Program-made: the position numbers and the translations under genes
In this document: positions 59,465-64,000 of the stretch, piece by piece
Layout of the letters: each line of letters starts with the position of its first letter
How positions within the stretch are numbered: position 1 is the stretch's first letter
Notes under the pieces: model-generated
The model's database searches: none
Told to the model about the DNA's origin: nothing
The model's input: the letters and a program-made list of their open reading frames with translations, nothing else
Source of the DNA: Armillaria gallica
Lineage: Eukaryota > Basidiomycota > Agaricomycetes > Agaricales > Physalacriaceae
Direction of reading: 5' to 3'
DNA length: 64,000 bases
Assembly (NCBI GenBank): GCA_037576215.1
Contig: JBANDB010000005.1
Coordinates: 4,588,001 to 4,652,000, forward strand

Positions 59465-59965
59465 AGTCAGGGTATGCAAGGTGAGTATAGGGGTGGCACA
59501 GAAGAGTGGAGTAATGCCCTGGCTGACTAATGAGTCTTGAGTCCCACACTATTAGTGCGTAACACATTTCCTCATGATAAATCAAATTCTCTCATTATCT
59601 AAACTACTAACTACCTGCTTGGTTTTAATCCTTGGCAACAAATACAGCTGCATGTTGGAAGTGACTATGTCACTGGACCACCTCTGTGATGGGCCCAACC
59701 CAAAAAAAAAAAAAGGATTCACAAATTACCTACTTACCTGAAGGGCCCAAAAATTTAGTGAATATTGGGTGACTTTCCATAAGGATTTACAAATGGATGG
59801 CTGCTAAAACAATGATGGCATGAAATTTGTAATAGAATTTACAGACCAATCTGTAAACTATAAAGACTAAAATCCACAGATTTGCCATAAATTTGGCTGT
59901 CATCTGAGTCCAATTGGGCCATCCTCACCATGCCACATCGCTGCTGTGAACGCTGACCTGCTTTC

Positions 59966-61301
59966 ATGGATAATGACAAGTTCCTCTGTTTTTTGAGCCA
60001 GGCTCAAGACCACGCAGATGAAGACATCTTCCTAGCCCAAGCTGCTGCTGTGATCATCCTCCTGGCCAGCATAATTCAAGCCAAGCAATGCAAAATTCAG
60101 CAGAGGAACCCTTCCCAGCTATACCTTTGTCGAGCCCAGCTATTGCCAGATCTGAGAGCCAACACACCTTAGCAAAGGCTTTGGGAGAGCCAGGATGATT
60201 GTGCCTTTATTACCACCATGGGCATCAATGTGGCCACATTCTGCTTGCTCTTAGAAGGTCCAAATGGGTTTGGGGAATCCTGGAGTTACACATCAATTCC
60301 TCATCTCAACGTTTTGACTGTGGGACAACCTCGTTTAGGTGCTCAATTGTTGGATGCAGCTGGTATGCTTGGCCTGACCCTTCATTACCTCGGATCAGCT
60401 ATGCTCGAAGTCTCTCTCCAGCAAATATTCACTCTCATTCCTTCCACCATCTCACAATACCTTGCCTTCTCAAAAACAATACTATTAACCAGACTCCAAA
60501 GGATGGAGGAGGCTTCCATCCATTTACCACGAACCCCAGAGGAATATGCAGCCGATTCTGATTTGATTTGTGTACGACATCCTTTGCTCGAGAGCATGTT
60601 TGGGAGCATTGATGGGTTGTCCCTTCCAGCACAGGAGGCTGAAGATCCCAAAATCGAAAATGCAATGTACAATGGATGGAAGAGCTCACATTGCATTAAT
60701 AATGTGTTGGCATTCTCCCTGCGAGGTATGTTCCTCCATCTTAAGTGATTGGCATGGAACTGATATGTTATTCATCCATGTAGGTGTTATAATAGATGCT
60801 GCTCTTAATGCTCTTGGAAGCTGGCATGATGCCCATGTGGCTCACCCCATTTTTGAACATCTATGAGTGCAGGTCCCTGATGGCTACTTTTTGGTGGCTG
60901 ACACAGCATTTCTGCAGGGAACGGCCTCTATCACTGGGAAGATTCGTGCTGCAATGAAGGGTGGAGAGCAAATACCTGCTGAACAGCATGCCCAAGAGGA
61001 GTTTCTCCATTTTGACCGGCAACTCCTGTCGTATTGACAAATGGTGGAATGGGGTATGCAGATGATGCAAGGCTCATTTGGCCATCTTCATATACCACTA
61101 CCAATTAATGATGCAAGTGCTTGCCAGCAGCTTTTGGAGTTGTGTGTACGACTGGCCAATGTATGCACCAACTGTGTCAGTCTGAACAAAATTTGCAAGG
61201 TATACTTCAAGACCTGGAAGGAGTCGGAGGATGACAGGCTGTGGACCAACCTTGGTGAGATGATGTTTGGTGATATTCGACAACATAATCAGGTATCTTG
61301 A
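59966..61301 (+). pseudogene. Harbinger transposase (DDE_Tnp_4), one intron, few stops
   Basis: A start at 59966 gives an N-terminal helix-rich region. The catalytic core includes D in GSIDGL (60611-60613), D in SWHDAHVA (60828-60830), a VADTAF block (D at 60900) and E in VEWGM (61047-61049). A 58-bp GT-AG intron (60726-60783) splits the core between the first and second D, and splicing restores the frame. Stops are few: TAG near 60168, TGA at the end of the FEHL block (near 60864) and TGA at 61035, each one C-to-T or G-to-A step from a sense codon expected there. The enzyme would need the SANT-like partner for nuclear entry or DNA binding, as in other Harbinger systems. Confidence 0.85.
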
Positions 61302-61517
61302 TTTTATGTTGTCATTGCCTCCGACGAAGCTTAGGTCAAACATATTTACAACAGAAATAGCATACTATTATTGCGACTCTGTAATAAATACATACAATTA
61401 AATGTTCTACTCTAAAACAACTTACCTAGGTACAAAAGTAATGAAAGGAGCATAAGAATGAATGGTAAAAGAGGGCTAAGGAACATTAATATGATACGAA
61501 AGAATGATCTATTTATT

Positions 61518-63744
61518 TTAACTGGTCTGCCTTGATGGTGAGATGTCAACTTCCAAGTGTCCATCTTGGGTCCAATGTGGTGTGAGACTGAGTGTCAGAG
61601 AATGGCCAATAGTGGTGGAGCCTTCGACAGGGGCTGCTGCAGCTGCAAATGCCAAGGTATCCAATGCTGTGGGTTCAGTTTGGACATCATGCTGTTGAGC
61701 AGCTTGAGACAATGACTTTGCAACCATATGTGAATTCACATCATGATATGCATGATGAGGTGCACTGGCTGCATTCCTAGAGCTGGTTCCCACAAAATGG
61801 GCATCTGAGCGGTGTGCATGGGGATCAGGAGAGAATGGAGAAGGTGAACAATAATGAGACACATTGGTATGGACTGCTGTATGCTGGTGCTGGACTTGAT
61901 ATGCGGTATCTCGGACCCTGGGTATGATACTGCTCTTGGTGCAGTGACGGTGCTTGCTGCATAAGCGATGACAATGTTGAATGCTGGCAGCACTCAGTCC
62001 TGAAATTGAACTGTCGCTGTCTGAGTGCCTGTTGCTTCCATCTGATGATCTGGAAGATCGGTGACGGTGATAACTCCAGTCATGTTGACCATGCCTTTGG
62101 TTGCTACTGCCATGAAGGATCTGGTACATTCTAAGCTTGTTCTCAGCCTTGTCTGCTCAACAGAGCTTATCGTGATATTTGTCAGACATAATATCAAGAC
62201 ACTGTCAAAGTTCTCGAATCTCTGCTTGGAGTGTTGCCATCTGGGACAGCTGAAGGGCCTGAGACACCCTCTCATCATCATGGTTCTTCATCACAGCCGG
62301 ATCAAAGAAGGATGTGATAGCACCCAGTGCCTCAGTTGCACTGGGATGCCATCCTCCTGCAGCACATGATTTTGCAGCAGCTATGGGATTCTCAACATGA
62401 TAGGCTTTTGTCAACACTGTACCATTTTTTGGTGCCTTGGTACCTTTCACAGGTCTAACAGAGTCTCGTCCTGGCACAGGGGCAGTGGGTTCTTCATTGG
62501 AGTGGTCAATTTCAATGATCTCTGGACCTCAGGCCTGTTCCTCCTCTTGAAAGACAGGATCATTGATATCTAAGGTTGCCGCTCGTTCTATGATAGCATC
62601 ATGAACTTCAAGGGCAAGTTCAAGTACTGGTGACTGCTCAGCATTGCCAGTAGGTTTGCTGAGGGCTAATTTCAGAAGCTTAACAGGCAATCAGACCATA
62701 GAACATCTTTACAAGGATCTCACTTACAGCACCATATTTTGCTCTGATAGATTTTCCATCTCGGATCGGCCACCCATTTTCTTCGGTGGTGTTTTTGTAA
62801 TCCATCCAAACAGCCTCCCATGCATTACCTCCCAGTGGTCTCACTTCCAATGCAAGCAAGAGGAATGCAGTCAACTCCTCATCTGAATATCCTCTAGCAC
62901 CAGGGGCACAGCCTTTTTTGCTGATCGGTTCTGCCTTGATTGCTGTGCCTTTGCTCTTGTTTCAACTAGTACTAGGCTTAGGAGTGGCCCTTGACTTTTC
63001 TTTGCACTTCACCTTCTTAGGCTCAGACTGAGCCTTGCTAATCTGATGGCACTTCCCTTTGATCACAGAAGCATCAGGAAGCTCATCATCAGATTGTGCA
63101 GGTGCTGCAGGGGAAGGCAGACACTGATAGAAGGTGTTATTGTCTCTGGATATGACTCTGAATTCAGCAGGAAGGTTAGGATCCAGGTGGAATTTTGGAA
63201 GATGGTTGCGGAAAGCAAGGGTAGGTGTGTGGGATCCAAGAAGGCCATTCTCATGTCTTGGAAAGGGCAAGGGCAAGCCTCCAAGAGAATTGAGGCCATT
63301 TTGGTGAGGAATACCATTTTTGAATGGATTACCAGGATACTGATTACCCTGCAAAGATATCAGCACTGATGTGTTGCCATCAAGGTTGAGAAAGGAACTT
63401 ACGTAGTGCGAGTACTGCCGATTGGCATCATATCTGGAATGAGGCGTTGGGAAGCCATGATAACTGCCATCAGACATGCCAATACAAGGGAGCTCTCACT
63501 CCAGTGGCTTTTGAGAGTCTCTGAAATTTGTGCCAGAAGTTCCAGCTGAGGTAAACTCAGAGTGATAGGAAAATAAAGGATTGCGAGATGGAAGCTGGCC
63601 AGCATCTTCATAGGGGTCCTGAGGGTATTGAGGGTTTTTTTGGGGGCTGTTAGATTCTTGCATGAAGTGATTTTTGCTCTTTGCACAAATTTTTTGGAGT
63701 GGTTGTCGAGGAGGACCAGGGAAAACCAAGAAAGGGACATCCAC
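61518..63744 (-). pseudogene. Harbinger SANT/Myb-like accessory gene, one clear intron
   Basis: The reading runs from 63744 with a Pro/Ser-rich N-terminus, a Lys-rich basic stretch (about 63.06-62.95 kb) and then a SANT/Myb-like block (62874-62730) with AFLLLALEVRPLGG and NAWEAVWMDY segments. A 49-bp intron (62727-62679, GTAAGTG...TTAAG) follows. The second exon continues in another frame with an acidic part and then a His/Ser-rich C-terminus open from 62129 to 61518. Stops occur near 63496, 62960, 62529, 62203 and 62160. It runs toward the transposase, and the two 3' ends are about 215 bp apart. In known Harbinger elements this partner helps the transposase bind the terminal repeats. Confidence 0.75.
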
Positions 63745-64000
63745 ATTGGGTAGAGTACACCCTTCTAGAACACATAAAAATTCAAATTATTGACATCTAC
63801 AGCACAAAATGTGTCTACAGACGGGTCGAGAGGCCTCTGTTGATGGGGGAATTTACAGAGGTTGTTGACCAGGCACGGATGATGAAATTATGCCCAGCAT
63901 CTCGGCTTGATGAATTTAGGGGCAATTTACAGATGAAAAATGTCTGTAAATCCTTACAGGAAGTCACCCATTGTATGCACATGAATAAGTTTGAAATAAA

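Larger units (their letters stand above)
51931..59714 (+). mobile_element. Tad1-like LINE, nearly full length, with nested foldback
   Basis: Non-LTR retrotransposon with ORF1 (CCHC knuckle), ORF2 (AP endonuclease, reverse transcriptase, RNase H, CCHC) and a 13-base A run at 59702-59714 as its likely 3' end. No LTRs are present. The RNase H domain and the C-terminal zinc knuckle point to the Tad1 clade of fungal LINEs. The 5' edge is uncertain. Both ORFs carry several stops. A 318-bp foldback element splits the endonuclease region. Confidence 0.88.
59767..63969. mobile_element. PIF/Harbinger DNA transposon (4,203 bp)
   Basis: Imperfect terminal inverted repeats read GGGTGACTT followed, after four variable bases, by TAAGGATTTACA at both ends (about 22 of 25 identical). 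A 3-bp duplication, ATT, lies at 59764-59766 and 63970-63972. Inside are two convergent genes: a DDE transposase on plus and a SANT/Myb-like partner on minus. This is the standard two-gene plan of PIF/Harbinger. Confidence 0.9.

Noticed and set aside
59702..59714. A run as part of the Harbinger terminal region
   Set aside because: The Harbinger terminal repeat and its ATT duplication begin at 59764-59767, so the A run lies outside and fits the LINE tail better.
1..64000. CRISPR array, bacterial operon or prophage
   Set aside because: No regularly spaced repeats, ribosome binding sites or operon-like gene packing; the introns and transposon families are fungal.

Overview
The window looks like a transposon-dense, heterochromatin-like segment of a filamentous fungal genome, most likely an Agaricomycete (mushroom-forming basidiomycete). 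The grounds are the transposon families (Tf1/sushi-type and other chromodomain Ty3/Gypsy elements, a Tad1-like LINE, pogo, PIF/Harbinger and hAT-like DNA transposons), the short 46-58 bp GT-AG introns, and no sign of bacterial gene organisation. The genus cannot be told. Almost every coding region is broken, mostly by TGA, TAG or TAA codons of the kind C-to-T decay produces. I see no clearly intact housekeeping gene, tRNA, rRNA or CRISPR array.

Layout. 0.4-2.4 kb: a coiled-coil gene (minus strand, one 46-bp intron) and a stand-alone LTR (family D). 2.4-7.7 kb: nothing firmly recognised. 7.7-10.3 kb: a degenerate multi-exon gene resembling an expanded HECT-like Agaricomycete family. 10,578-19,822: Gypsy-1, a full-length chromovirus with a perfect 5-bp target duplication (CAGGG), a self-priming primer binding site, gag, protease, RT, RNase H, integrase, chromodomain and polypurine tract. 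Its RT is split by an 813-bp hAT-like element (8-bp duplication) that itself holds a 138-bp foldback. 19,969-22,979: a pogo element with perfect terminal repeats and a dead DD35D transposase. 23-26.6 kb: unassigned.

26,655-35,981: Gypsy-2 (minus strand), a full-length chromovirus with a perfect 5-bp duplication (CTGGC), a tRNA-type primer site, and an unusual uninterrupted extra ORF of 380 codons between pol and the 3' LTR. 36.1-42.4 kb: a nested graveyard made of LTR-D fragment, 5'-truncated LINE, gag and LTR of a family E element, and gag and LTR of a family D element. 42.8-43.9 kb: a CTAG-rich block with a TATA box. 44.1-45.6 kb: an unknown sequence present as two diverged tandem copies. 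45.7-49.7 kb: remains of Gypsy-3, related to Gypsy-2, with a family E LTR inside its gag. About 51.9-59.7 kb: a LINE with ORF1 (CCHC) and ORF2 (endonuclease, RT, RNase H, CCHC), cut by a 318-bp foldback element. 59,767-63,969: a PIF/Harbinger element with convergent transposase and SANT/Myb-like genes, each with a recognisable intron.

The strongest whole-window signal is CpG decay. The two LTRs of Gypsy-1, and those of Gypsy-2, differ almost only by transitions, and many differences come as CA in one copy against TG in the other. That is what an ancestral CpG gives when it decays on opposite strands in the two copies. The same process explains many CGA-to-TGA stops. Against this background the intact ORF3 of Gypsy-2, the perfect pogo ends and the CpG-rich hAT-like insertion stand out.
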